A DNA stretch of 64,000 nt from Plasmodiophora brassicae (GCA_039704465.1 JASFAU010000019.1:620001-684000), one strand, 5' to 3'. Positions 54,621 through 64,000 are shown, counted from the stretch's first letter. Numbers and translations: made by a program. Notes: generated by a model from the letters alone, not told the origin.

Positions 54621-55027
54621 ACCGGGCTGGTCTGCCTTCGCAGGAAGTACCACTATCGCAATGCCATAATAACGCGATTGCTGGATTTGCACTTACCGGA
54701 AACGATTCGCTGTTGAGTCGCACCTGGCCAGGCAGTGAATGCGTCCGCCGTCCTGTGATTCGTATTCCATTTGTCAGCGCAGACCCCCTTGATCTCGGCC
54801 CTGCATACGAAGGCTGTCATAACGGGGGCCGTTGCGACCGCCGTCCACGACAAGAGCCTTGTCGTCGAGCGGGCATTCACCTGACCAGGGCACAATGTCA
54901 CCATCGGCGCCCGATCAGGGTTCGTACGCCATTACAGCGACACAATGCAATGTCCATAGACAAAGGGCGAGGAGAACCATCTTTCGCCTCTTATGTGTAT
55001 CGACGCGAACGTCCCCGTGTCGCTTCA
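54621..55027. other. Spacer between small membrane gene and HPP remnant, block 1
   Basis: Matches the equivalent spacer of block 2 (56680-57020) with small indels. No gene was recognised. The two genes converge on this region. Confidence 0.5.
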
Positions 55028-55744
55028 TCATCGGATGCAGTTGATCCAGTAGGACGGGTACTGTCGTTGCGGGTGGAGGTTATTCAGCAGTATGGGACAG
55101 ACGACCAAGGTGCAGGCGCTGATTAGGACGGGTTGCAGGACGTAGTAGAATCCGAGAGACCGCACGTGATGGCTCCCAATCACAGCCGTCAGCGCCGTCG
55201 CCCTCGCCGGTGGATGGGTTGTCCCCGTCAGTGCCATCAGGGCGATCGTGGCCCCGATAGTCGCAGGACCCGACAGCCAGATCGCGGATTCAGGCGAGGC
55301 TTTCGCCACCGCGACCCCAACCAGGCCTGACACTGAACACGAACTGTCATTGAACGTTACCACGTCCAGCGGAACCGCATGCGGCGTACACGTGCGCCCT
55401 AGGATATGACGGCGATCGCCAGGCCGACCGATACGGGACCCGCCAGCCATAACATTGACTCGGGCACGACCATCGTGATCGCCACACCGACCGCAGCGGA
55501 CGCTACGCGCAGCGGTCAGAACCAGTCGTTGTCGGAAGATCAGACATCGCCTACGAGCATGCCCCGCGACGACGTTCGTCGGCTGAGCCATGGGCGACTC
55601 GATCGCATGGTACACCAGGACGGAGCTGGCGCCAAACGACCCCAGCAGCAACTCGACGTCCTGGAGGTTATCCAGTGACTCCCGGTTGATGTTGAAGACG
55701 ACGACGAGCGACACGAATGCGATGGCTGTGGAGTACGCCGTATG
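55028..55744 (-). pseudogene. HPP-family gene, chimeric and 5'-truncated copy
   Basis: The minus strand holds HPP exon 1 sequence (FNINRESLDNLQ, LLGSFGASSVLVYHAIESPM) without its ATG: homology to copy 2 stops at 55744 in the middle of exon 1. After the donor at 55554 comes the beginning of an exon 2 (PESMLWL-type, about 55400-55506), which breaks off at about 55400. A second, more diverged exon 2 with its own acceptor follows (exon from 55332 down: VSGLVGVAVAKASPESAIWL, THPPARATALTAVIGS, LQPVLISACTLVVC). Splicing the donor to the far acceptor would stay in phase (222-nt intron), but with no start codon the copy is probably dead. HPP proteins are four-TM, with nitrite transport proposed for plant and cyanobacterial members. 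Confidence 0.7.
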
Positions 55745-55747
55745 CAA

Positions 55748-56301
55748 CCTAGCTTGTTTATTCCTTTATAATCATACAGAATTTCCTCGACCCTACACTG
55801 ATTGTGTCAACGCTGGTTCACGTTCCGTTGCACTGCCCCGACGCCCCTGACCGAAGGGTTCGGAAGTCGCGTTGTGAGCGGCGCTGTCGCCACCGCCACG
55901 AGTTGACCAAGGGGCCGCCTCTGGGGCTTGGAACCCCGATTGTCGGGTACAGAGACCGACCACCACGGTTCACCCTGTTTATTCCGGACGCGTCGTCGAC
56001 CCTGGGTCATGTCCGCGCCTTCCTGGGCGCGGTGGTGCTTGACGCGGGCGCTGGATCCAGCGCACCACCCTCGGACGATCGATCGCGAACCAGCGATCCC
56101 CGTTGCATGATTGACCGGCGGGTCTACGCGGATTAATCTGATCGACGACCATCGCTTCCTGTGGATCAATCCAGGGACGCCGGGATCGACGACGCCGGTC
56201 GGAACACCTGCCCGGACGCCAGACTGATTTGTCGCCTATTTGCCAGAAGCCGCCTAAACGCCAACTATCAACGCATACTCGAATCGGGGACACTGTAAAT
56301 C
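55748..56301. other. Junction and upstream region of duplicated small gene
   Basis: 55745-55796 is unique and AT-richer (tttattcctttataatcata). From 55797 the block 2 copy of the conserved leader starts, including the same palindrome at 56048-56063. No gene was recognised. Confidence 0.5.
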
Positions 56302-56679
56302 ATGGCCATGTCCAAGAACCACAAGATCATCATTGCCGTCGTGGTGTCGGTGCTGGTCCTGACCGGTCTCGGTGTTGGACTCTACTTCGCGTTGAGGACG
56401 ACGACACCGGCCGTCAAGGAACTGGAAGACATCGTGCAGCGTGCCAAGAATGTCAAGGCGGACGACAAGCCGGAGCTGGAAGCGATCAAGAAGGACTACG
56501 GGGCATGGCAAGAGAAATACGATGCGGACAAGATCAAGAACATGTCCTCCAAAGACCAGGACAAGATTGATGAACTCGGGAAGGAGTACACGGACGCGAT
56601 GTCGCGCCATGAACCACAGGGCGGCGCCGGCGTTCTCGGCAGGCTGCAGAACATGCTTCCTGGCGGCAATAAGGAATAA
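56302..56679 (+). CDS. Small single-pass membrane protein, copy 2
   Basis: 125 residues from the ATG at 56302 (second ATG at 56308). It has the same TM helix as copy 1 (IIIAVVVSVLVLTGLGVGLY) and a charged tail with replacements such as DYGAWQEKYDADKIKN and a shortened Gly-rich region. Frame and length are kept between copies despite substitutions and codon-sized indels, which supports coding function. No family was recognised. Confidence 0.68.
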   Translation: MAMSKNHKIIIAVVVSVLVLTGLGVGLYFALRTTTPAVKELEDIVQRAKNVKADDKPELEAIKKDYGAWQEKYDADKIKNMSSKDQDKIDELGKEYTDAMSRHEPQGGAGVLGRLQNMLPGGNKE

Positions 56680-57220
56680 ACTGTGGAGCTGGTCTGCCGT
56701 CGCAGGAAGTGCTACTATCGCAATGCCATAATATGCGATTGCTGGATTTGCACTTCCCGAGTAACATTCAGCTGTTGCCTGGCCAGGGCCAGGCAGCGAA
56801 TGCGTCCTTCGTCCTGAGACTCGTATTCCATGGCCACCATTGGTGACCAACGTCAGGGCAGACCCCCCTGATCTCGGGCCTGCATACTAAGGCTGTCATC
56901 ACAGGGCCCGTTGCGACCGACGTCCAGGACAAGAGCCTTTCCGTAGAGAGGGCCTTCACCTGCCCAGGGCACAGTGTGATCACCGGCGCCCGATCAGGAT
57001 TCGTACGCAACTACAGCGACATGAGGCAATGTCCATAGACAAAGGGCGAGGAGAACCATCTTTCGTCTCTCATGCGCGGCACGCGATCGATCGCCACGTA
57101 CTCGCGCGCACAAGAAGATATCTCGTCCAGTTATGCACCATGGTGCGCTCGCCCCCATCGGAACGTTATTGGCCGCAGACACAGGCCTGCGCGGGGGTGA
57201 CCACGTCGGCCTCGTATGGT
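56680..57220. other. Spacer between convergent genes, block 2
   Basis: Mostly homologous to 54621-55027, with an extra, non-matching part near 57080-57220. No gene was recognised. Confidence 0.5.
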
Positions 57221-57938
57221 TTATGCTTTGCCTTGTGAACCGTCGGTTCGCTGCCGGCGCACCTGATTGACCCAGTACAACGGATACTGTCGCTGCGGGT
57301 GAAGGTTATTGAGCAGGACGGCGCAGATGACCATGGCGACGGCGCCGGTGAGGACAGGTTGCAGGACGTAGTAGAACCCCAGGGAACGCAGGTGGTCACT
57401 GCCGATGACGGCCGTCAGTGCGGTGGCGCCCCCTGGCGGATGCGTCGTGTTCGTCAGCGCCATGACGGCGATCGCCAGGCCGACCGACACGGGACCCGCC
57501 AGCCATAGCATCGACTCGGGCACGACCATTGCGATCGCCACACCGACCACAGCGGACACTACGCGCAGCGGTCAGAACCAGTCGTTGTCGGAAGATCAGA
57601 CATCGCCTACGGGCATGCCCCGCGACGACGTTCATCGGCTGAGCCATGGGCGACTCGATCGCATGGTACACCAGGACGGAGCTGGCGCCGAACGACCCCA
57701 GCAGCAGCTCGACGTCCTGGAGGTTATCCAGCGACTCCCGGTTGATGTTGAAGACGACGACGAGCGATACGATCGCGATGGCTGTGGAGTACGCCGTATG
57801 CTGCCATGGGGCGGGTGCAGGGCTGTCCCGGTGTGCCCCGGCTAGCTTCCGGAGGTACCCGCTGACGAACCCCGCTGGGGCCGTCGGAGGAGGATCCGCA
57901 TGCGCTTCCAGGCTAGCAGGGTCCGACTCGACGGCCAT
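57221..57938 (-). CDS. HPP-family membrane protein
   Basis: Two exons (57611-57938 and 57221-57558), with a 52-nt intron (phase 1), give 221 residues. HPP hallmarks are present: LLGSFGASSVLVYHAIESPM, PMNVVAGHALSAVVGVAIAM, and NTTHPPGGATALTAVIGSD, which carries the HPP motif itself, then FYYVLQPVLTGAVAMVICAV. Members have four TM helices; a nitrite-transport role has been shown for chloroplast and cyanobacterial proteins, and nothing here says whether it applies. The Pro-rich N-terminus is extra. An ATG at 58031 is an alternative start. A broken copy lies at 55028-55744. Confidence 0.85.
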
Positions 57939-58109
57939 CGTACGACCTGCTCGACTACCGCGGTCGTGCCTGCAAGGGGCACGAGACCGATCGTCACACG
58001 CGCCCTGAACGGAAATATCTCGCCCATCCATCTCCCTGCCCCTGGCCTACGTGAACCCGCAGCAAACACGCAACGGTGAACGCCGCCGACGATACGCGAA
58101 CCGAGTTAA

Positions 58110-59151
58110 TTACTCTTTGACGGGCGATGGGTCGAACTTCAGCAGGACGTTCATGATGTCCGTTAGTGTGACGAGGCCATCCGGCTTGCCGCTCGGCGCC
58201 TGCAGCCAGATGTGGTGCAGGTGTGTATTCGCCATGCGCGCCATCAGTACGCCGATCGTCTCCGTCGCCGATACGGATACGGGCTTCAGCGATTCCGGCG
58301 ACCGCGCCTTCAGCACGTCGACGATCTTGACGTTCAGCAGGTCAATGATCTCGGTGCCTGCCAGCGCTCAGCGCGACGACGCGCAAGACAGGGATGGACG
58401 GGCCGGGCCATACCGATGCCACGAAGGTCGGATGGCGAGAAATTGCCAACGAGGTGCTGGTCGCCGTCGACAATCGCAAGACAGGATACGCTCTTCTGCG
58501 CCATGATGTTGATCGCGTCCTTCAGCGTCTGACTGGCCTTGACGTGACACGGCGACTTGGAGGCGAACCCTGGCGGCCGCCGTTAGGTAAACGTGGCGAG
58601 AACGCGCGACAGCCATTGCTACCTAGGTCGGCGAGTTGCGTGTTCGCGAACGGCGCCAGGTCGGCAGCGTCGTACAGGTGCGACGAGACGAACCGGTTGA
58701 TATCGGACTGGGACACGACGCTGTACGACGGGGAGGATCCCGGGTGCCCAGTGACAATGCAGCGGTGCAGGCGACCGACCGATGACAGGAACTCGATGGC
58801 GTCGATGATGTGGCTGCGCGATTCGATCTGCAGCGGTGGCGACGCGGCGAACGCCATGACATCGGCCATGGTGGAGGCCAGGAAGGCGCGCGGGTCCGCC
58901 TGGGCGGACAGGTACCGCAGCAGGTCGTGGTAGGACACGATCCCGATCCATTCCATGGCGTTGTCGATGGATTTGTGCGGGCGCGTCACTGGCGCCGACA
59001 GGACGCGGTTCGTCATGAACAGCTCGATCGCCGCCTTCACCGTCGAGAACTGGTGCAGCGTCGCGATCTTCCGGTCGGCCGGGATCGCCTCCGACACGGT
59101 CCGCTGCAGGAGCGCGTCCAGCGGCCCGAACGCGGCATGCTTGGCCGACAT
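58110..59151 (-). CDS. Four-CBS-domain protein
   Basis: Three exons (58623-59151, 58414-58569, 58110-58357), with introns of 53 and 56 nt, give 310 residues. Four CBS motifs can be traced: KIATLHQFSTVKAAIELFMT / WIGIVSYHDLLRYL; ESRSHIIDAIEFLSSV / SVVSQSDINRFV; KASQTLKDAINIMAQKSVSC / LVGNFSPSDLRGI; SVSATETIGVLMARMANTH / GLVTLTDIMNVLL. The pattern is that of AMPK-gamma or Sds23-type adenosine-nucleotide sensors. There are no other domains. The open frame continues upstream to 59937, but the conserved part starts at the ATG at 59151. Confidence 0.85.
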
Positions 59152-60033
59152 TGCCCACGAACGGACCACGCCGCCACACGCCAACGATAATATAAAGCAA
59201 AATGAATGTGGCCCACCCACCCCACGTACCGGCCCGGCCCCGCTCAAGGAACCGGCCAGAGCATCGCTGGCGGCGTCTACCCGACCATTACAAACGGTCG
59301 TTGTCGCTGTCGACGATGCGTACCATGGACGAGTATCACCGGTGCGCGACAGGTGCGCCTGCAGTCGCGGACACCGACGACGCGAACCTCGATACGGCCT
59401 GATCAGCTGGTCGGTATCATTCGGGCAGCGTGTCACCCACGCTGGCAATGACAATGACCAGGGCAGGGCGACCGGGCTGATATGACGTCGACCAGGACGT
59501 AGGCCGACGTCGACGTCGATACAGGAGGCAACGCCCGGAAGGACGTTCGCGATGAAACGATATGCGCCAAAGTGCCAGATACATCGCGGCGACTGGCCTG
59601 CGTTGAAAGAAAACGGGCATGTACAAGAGTGTGGCGCTTCGGGGAACGCTGCCGATGCCATGGATCGTGCGGCCTGCAGATACAGACGACGCGCCCGGTG
59701 CTGCCTACCGGTCGCCACAGGGGTCACATTAGGCGCCGCGCTGTCGACCCTGCCATTTACGAACGCGTTTGGCCAGCGGATGGGCGAGAACTGGTGAATT
59801 ACAACACGTTGCCCACATGTGGTTTCGGGACCAACTCGTTCTGCATCCTGCCGGGCTGGCACGTTGAGCACAACCAGGATATGTACGAATGGATAGGTAT
59901 GCCTACTGTTCGACGGTGCCGGATATGTGCGGGCCACTGTACGGTCTATACGAGCAGGGCTCGCGGAGTCCGTGGCGGAGTTGCGGAGTTGCGTGACAGG
60001 AAGTCATTCTCTGCAGCAGCAGCGCTGGACGCG
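59152..60033. other. Divergent spacer without recognised gene
   Basis: Lies between the CBS gene (minus) and NOP58 (plus). Long frames exist in both directions, some continuous with the flanking genes, but none shows family similarity. A short direct repeat (gcggagt...) occurs just before NOP58 (59967-59990). Confidence 0.5.
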
Positions 60034-61667
60034 ATGCTGGTCCTCTATGAGACGCCGGCCGGGTATGCGCTGTTCAAGACGCTGAAGGACAACAAGCTCG
60101 CGAAGGTGGACTCCATCCACGAGTACTTCGAGGATGAGGACCGTGCGAAGAAGTTCGTCACGTTCCAGGCGTTCTCGAAGTTTACTGACACGAACGAGGC
60201 GCTGGAGGCCGCCACGGCGCTCTGCGATGGAACGCTGAACAAGAACTTGAAGTCGTTCCTGAAGAAGGTGATCGTTAAGAAGAACGTCAGCGATACCCTC
60301 GTCGTTGCGGACCCGTCGCTAGGCGCCGCCATCAAGGACAAGCTCGGCATCCAGTGCCTGTGCGACTCCATGGCACAGCAGCTGTACCGTGGGATTCGTT
60401 CCCAGTTGTCGTCGCTCCTGACCGGTATGCCCGACGCGGAGCTTCGCACGATGACACTGGGTCTGTCGCACTCGCTGTCCCGACACAAGATCAAGTTCTC
60501 GCCCGATAAGGTCGACACGATGATCATCCAGGCCATCGCCCTGCTCGACGAGCTCGACAAGGAGCTGAACACGTACGCCATGCGTGTCCGCGAATGGTAC
60601 GGCTGGCACTTCCCGGAAATGGCCAAGATCGTTCCCGACACCATCGTTTACGCAAAGGTACCGTACGTCACCCGTTTCGTATCGCCTCACGTTCTTATGA
60701 TGAGGGCACCAGGTTGTTCGGAAGATGGGTATTCGCTCCAACGCGGCAGCGATGGACCTGTCGGATATCTTGGACGAGGAGACGGAGACCGAAGTGAAGG
60801 AAGCAGCGGAGGTGTCGATGGGCACAGAAGTGTCGGTGGATGATATCACGCACATCCACTCGCTGTGCGACCAGGTCGTCTCCATCGCCGAGTACCGTGC
60901 CTCGCTCTACGACTACCTCAAGAACCGCATGGCGGCCATCGCCCCGAACCTCACCGTCATGGTCGGCGAGCTCGTCGGCGCCCGTCTGATCGCCCACGCT
61001 GGCTCCCTGATCAACCTCGCCAAGGCTCCCGCTTCTACGGTCCAGATCCTGGGAGCTGAGAAGGTACGCGTCATCCATCGACTGCTACAGGTTCTGGCCG
61101 CTAATGGTACTGTTGCAGGCTCTGTTCCGGGCGCTGAAAACGAAACATGACACGCCCAAGTACGGTCTGATCTATCACGCGAGTCTGGTGGGACAGAGCG
61201 CGCCGAAGCACAAGGGCAAGATCTCGCGTGTCCTGGCCGGGAAGACGTCTCTGGCTGCTCGTGTCGATGCGCTCGGCGACGCAGAGGGTGTCACGATCGG
61301 GTTTGCGAACAGGGAGAAGGTTGAGGCCCGGTTGCGGTCGTTGGAGGCCGGTCGCATGCACACGCTCAGTGGCAACGGCAAGGACAGCAGGAAGCAGGAG
61401 AAGTACGTCAAGGCTAAGGATGCGGGCAGGGCATACAACCCGGCTGCTGATATCGTCATGACTGAAGCGCCTACTGCCGCTGACGCGGAACCCGAGAAGG
61501 CGCCGACGACGAAGTCCAAGGGTGCCGAGGACAAGAAGGAGAAGAAGAAGCGAAAGGCGGAGGCGGAGGCCAATGGCGAAGAAGAGCAGCCGGTAACGAA
61601 GAAGTCGAAGAAGGATGGCAAAGAAAAGAAGAAGACGAAAAAGAAGTCCAAGAATGCCGATGCGTAA
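60034..61667 (+). CDS. NOP58: NOP58, box C/D snoRNP core protein
   Basis: Three exons (60034-60657, 60713-61063, 61119-61667), with two 55-nt introns, give 507 residues, normal for NOP58. It starts [20 protein letters not shown] as in the family. Other blocks are [36 protein letters not shown], and the NOSIC/Nop motif [20 protein letters not shown], then [20 protein letters not shown]. The Lys/Glu-rich KKx tail ([20 protein letters not shown]) sets it apart from NOP56 and archaeal Nop5. It guides 2'-O-methylation and pre-rRNA processing. Confidence 0.96.
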
Positions 61668-62480
61668 TGCATCGAATACAAGCCCAATGCAATGTGTATT
61701 CTATCACCTATTGTCCTGCAGGGCGAGGCCGGGTACGGTAGTCGATGGCAAGATTCGCGTCTTGTCGTCGGCCGACGTAGCTATGCCTCCGGGTCTACCG
61801 TCTAATCGGTCAATTACATTGGTGCAACTCAAAACCAAGGCGGCGTGTTTTTAGTGATGACTGCCATTAAAAGGGTGATCTAGCGCTCTTTCTTCCAATC
61901 CAGCAACTGAAGAATTCATGCTGGAACGGCTTTTTGGAACGCATACGATAGGCCGGTAATGTACTCCAGGACAGCACATCGACCGACGTAATTCATGGCG
62001 GGGACGCAGGCATCGTCGACGGAGCGCCTCCGCCATGAACTGGATGTGCGGTCGCTCTGCAGCCTGCGGAGTGCGCCGCGGAGTAGACTGCTTGTCTTAT
62101 ATGGGATCAGCCCTAATGCGATGTTCGTCCAACCTGCACGTTCGACCTACATACATAGGTAGTCGGATTAATCCCGATTTGGGGGGTTCACGGACCCCGC
62201 GTGGCCAAGTGAGTCGATCTGATCGGTGGTGGTTGTAGAGGAGGGGTATGGCGACGTCTGTCGCGACGCTTATGATCGTCGGAGTGCTCTGTCTCTACTA
62301 TCCCTGTGTGATGCTCTTGTTATGATCGTGTTTCTGATTGCGGACATGCATCGAAAGTAATGTTGTTCGACATCTTGTACTTGCAGTGTCGAAACCGATT
62401 GCTGTGGCCTCGCAGGCGTCTCCAGCGGACCTGGTATCAAGTTCACGTTTGTATTCCTGAAGAATTTCGATACCATTCTG
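61668..62480. other. Intergenic region, lower GC, nothing recognised
   Basis: Begins just after NOP58. It is visibly poorer in GC and has no open frames with a family signal on either strand. Confidence 0.5.
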
Positions 62481-62507
62481 GATTGGAGCGTGCTTCCTCA
62501 GCCTTGA

Positions 62508-62941
62508 CGTCACCAATGCGACCACGCTGGAGCAGGTTGTCCAGGAATGTCGCACACGTCACATTCCGGACCCTGTCGATCTGCATGTTACAGACAAACG
62601 CGACGCGTACTATCGCAAGTTCGAGACTGCTACTACGGTTGGCGACCTGCGCCTCGCAGAACGGTCTTTCCTTTATCTACGGCTGACGCTTCCAAATGGG
62701 CGGGGCGTCCTCGGTGCAGGCACGGGTGCTGTCAAGAATGGATGTAATGGTAAACGAGGCCCCGATAAACAGCCTCGAAAGAGATCGTGTCGGAAGAAGA
62801 CCCAGCTTCCCGCCTCCAAGGTTTGTGACATTATTTCGAATGTCGACCTCATATCAAGAACGACGTGGCCTCCTTCGTGCGACGTACAATGCGCTCTGCG
62901 GTTACTATATGCCAAAGGAAACCGCTTTCTTCGGTGACTCT
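62508..62941 (+). other. Coding-like fragment of unknown family
   Basis: One frame stays open from an acceptor-like ttcctcag at about 62499 to a stop at 62939. It reads SLDVTNATTLEQVVQECRTR, then PVDLHVTDKRDAYYRKFETA, then GDLRLAERSFLYLRLTLPNG, which looks protein-like. No start could be placed upstream without stops; a 68-nt intron starting near 62431 is possible. A second frame in 62696-63040 is also open. The 3' part overlaps the left arm of an inverted repeat, so it may belong to a mobile or decayed element. Confidence 0.4.
62850..62926 (+). repeat. Inverted repeat, left arm
   Basis: About 75 bp starting catatcaagaacg and ending ccaaaggaaacc are the imperfect reverse complement of 63092-63164. 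The same reading frame (ATYNALCGYYMPKET) is present in both arms when read outward. Confidence 0.75.
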
Positions 62942-63091
62942 TGGCGGCCTGAAAAGTTCGATCCCAGTGTCGTGGACGAGAAGGCCCCGTTTTGGCATCT
63001 GTATTCCGCCATCAGACCTTTCTTCAGAAGGCTTACATAACTGTCGATGCACTTCGCCGATCAGCATCTTCTCTTGCATACGATTTTTCAC

Positions 63092-63164
63092 ACGGTTTCC
63101 TTTGGCATATAATAACCGCAGAGCGCATTGTACGTCGCATGATGGAGGTCACGTTCTTGATATG
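63092..63164 (-). repeat. Inverted repeat, right arm
   Basis: Starts cggtttcctttggcatat and ends acgttcttgatatg. It mirrors 62850-62926, with about 165 bp between arms. The minus-strand frame reads YQERDLHHATYNALCGYYMP, matching the plus-strand frame of the left arm, then stops. Confidence 0.75.
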
Positions 63165-63550
63165 CTTCGTCGATGAACTTGCTGGGCATCGCATCTTCGA
63201 CAGTTTGTTTCAGGTTGTAAACTCAGAGCGTCCACGTAGCACTTCTAAATCAGTTGTTTGTTCAGGCGACCAACGAATTTGGGGAAATTGTCATGTTCTT
63301 TTTTACTGTCGGTACCGGATTCGGCCAGGTCGGTTACTGTCAAATGTTTTTACAGTTGCCTTCTTTCGTACCTGACTTGGCACAACTAGATAAAGAACGG
63401 CATTAAGCAGCGGCTACATGTCCGAGACCTGCTTGGCCAGTCGAAGCCCAACGTGATCTTTACTGACAAGGTGCGACCATCGCACTGGGTTTGACTTTCT
63501 CCGCCCGCTTAGCATGCCGTGTTTAGTGTTGCGAAGACGAATCGCTGGTC
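63165..63550. other. Lower-GC spacer, nothing recognised
   Basis: Frames are short. It precedes the exonuclease start and probably contains its promoter. Confidence 0.45.
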
Positions 63551-64000
63551 ATGGAGTGCTTCCCCTACCTGCGAGACAGTGTGTCAGCTCCAGGCCCCGT
63601 GTTGCCGAACCTGACCCTGCCCGGTATGCCCATCCTCATATCGCACGAAGGGCCTGCAGACGCCATCGCCACCACATGGATTAGCAAGGCTCAGGAGTCT
63701 CGTCGTCCCGTTGCTGCAGGCATTGACTGTGAGTGGGACTCACAAGCTTCGCCAAACTCGACCCTTGCATAGCAGCATTGAGGCGAGCCGTCATAGCACT
63801 CAACTCAATCCAGGACTTTTGCAAGGACCCATCGGGTGAATCCACAACAAGATCGTAATCCTCTGACAGACGCTTCTTGTCGATGCCAATGGATTTTGGC
63901 GGCGGGACAGCGGTCGAAGGTGGCGACGCTTCAGGTTGCCTTCGAAGGCGACGGGAGCGTCTACGTCTTCCGCCTCTCGAAGCTGGGGAAAATTCCTCGG
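63551..64000 (+). CDS. 3'-5' exonuclease (DEDD/WRN-exo type), 5' end only, runs off right edge
   Basis: From the ATG at 63551 the first exon reads to AAGIDCEWDS, the ExoI motif (D-x-E-W) of the WRN/DEDDy exonuclease class. After a gap, 63921-64000 reads RSKVATLQVAFEGDGSVYVF then RLSKLGKIP, the next two beta strands of the fold. A gggacag acceptor precedes it at about 63914-63920. The donor is uncertain: only gtgagt or gtggga within the ExoI motif are available, and the resulting intron (about 180 nt) would be far longer than the others. The catalytic Asp and Glu of ExoI are present; the rest is outside the window. Confidence 0.65.

Larger units (their letters stand above)
53745..55744 (+). 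repeat. Tandem duplication, block 1
   Basis: This block of about 2 kb is repeated at 55797-57800 in the same orientation. Both begin with gtgtcaa(t/c)gctggttcac and carry, in order, a conserved 450-bp leader, a small membrane-protein gene (plus) and an HPP-family gene (minus). Block 1 stops inside HPP exon 1; its right end joins unrelated sequence at about 55745. Confidence 0.85.
55797..57800 (+). repeat. Tandem duplication, block 2
   Basis: The second copy of the 2-kb block, with the same gene order as 53745-55744. It continues past the block 1 breakpoint into a complete HPP gene, so block 2 is likely the ancestral arrangement and block 1 the truncated copy. Confidence 0.85.

Noticed and set aside
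59152..59937. Upstream extension of the CBS protein
   Set aside because: The frame is open, but the sequence lacks family similarity and the conserved part starts at 59151.
1..64000. Giant-virus origin (GC-rich, ankyrin and repeat proteins)
   Set aside because: Many spliced cellular housekeeping genes (ADSL, NOP58, TruB, bL25m, AATF) show this is host nuclear DNA.
1..64000. tRNA and rRNA genes
   Set aside because: I scanned spacers by eye for T-loop words and cloverleaf spacing and saw none; a covariance-model search would be needed to exclude them.

Overview
The window is nuclear DNA of a GC-rich, gene-dense eukaryote, probably a free-living protist. Housekeeping genes such as adenylosuccinate lyase, NOP58, AATF/Bfr2, TruB and bL25m are broken by short GT-AG introns of about 48-77 nt, mostly 53-64. 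I rebuilt gene models by matching exon phases to protein-family expectations, and the spliced lengths come out as whole codons except where a frameshift is noted. The lineage cannot be fixed from this sequence. A nuclear gene for the C-terminal tail of Cox1, 7TM-RGS, U-box and secreted lectin or ankyrin proteins would suit an amoeboid or other unicellular lineage such as Amoebozoa, but that is inference.

Left part (1-24 kb): a G-patch/zinc-finger gene cut by the left edge; a type I membrane protein with two tandem lectin modules; a GMC oxidoreductase fused to an alpha/beta hydrolase; a large secreted ankyrin protein beside an ankyrin relic; a repeat-rich stretch (12-14 kb) with an inverted duplication and a 3' fragment of a U-box gene; the intact U-box/TM gene; a diacylglycerol lipase; two membrane genes (one YoaK/DUF1275); a RING gene; a second secreted ankyrin gene; and adenylosuccinate lyase (six exons).

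Middle (24-50 kb): an LYR-motif protein, a PPP-family phosphatase, two disordered proteins (one tail-anchored), TruB pseudouridine synthase, mitochondrial bL25, AATF, nuclear-encoded Cox1 C-terminus, a multi-span membrane gene, a type I surface protein, a 7TM-RGS fusion, a secreted Ser/Gly-rich protein, two minisatellites, a double bromodomain protein, a tandem PX protein, a GT4-GT2 glycosyltransferase, sphingosine kinase, a FAM210-like protein and an F-BAR protein.

Right part (50-64 kb): a bacterial-solute-binding-like receptor with a multi-TM tail; a tandem duplication of about 2 kb carrying two copies of a small membrane protein and of an HPP-family gene (one copy chimeric and broken); a four-CBS protein; NOP58; a less GC-rich stretch with an inverted repeat; and the start of a 3'-5' exonuclease gene running off the right edge.

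Three threads recur: membrane lipid handling and signalling (DAG lipase, sphingosine kinase, PX, F-BAR, 7TM-RGS); mitochondrial function (Cox1 tail, bL25m, LYRM, FAM210, perhaps TruB); and fast-evolving surface or secreted families (lectin, ankyrin, PBP receptor). No operons, CRISPR arrays, rRNA or tRNA genes were seen.
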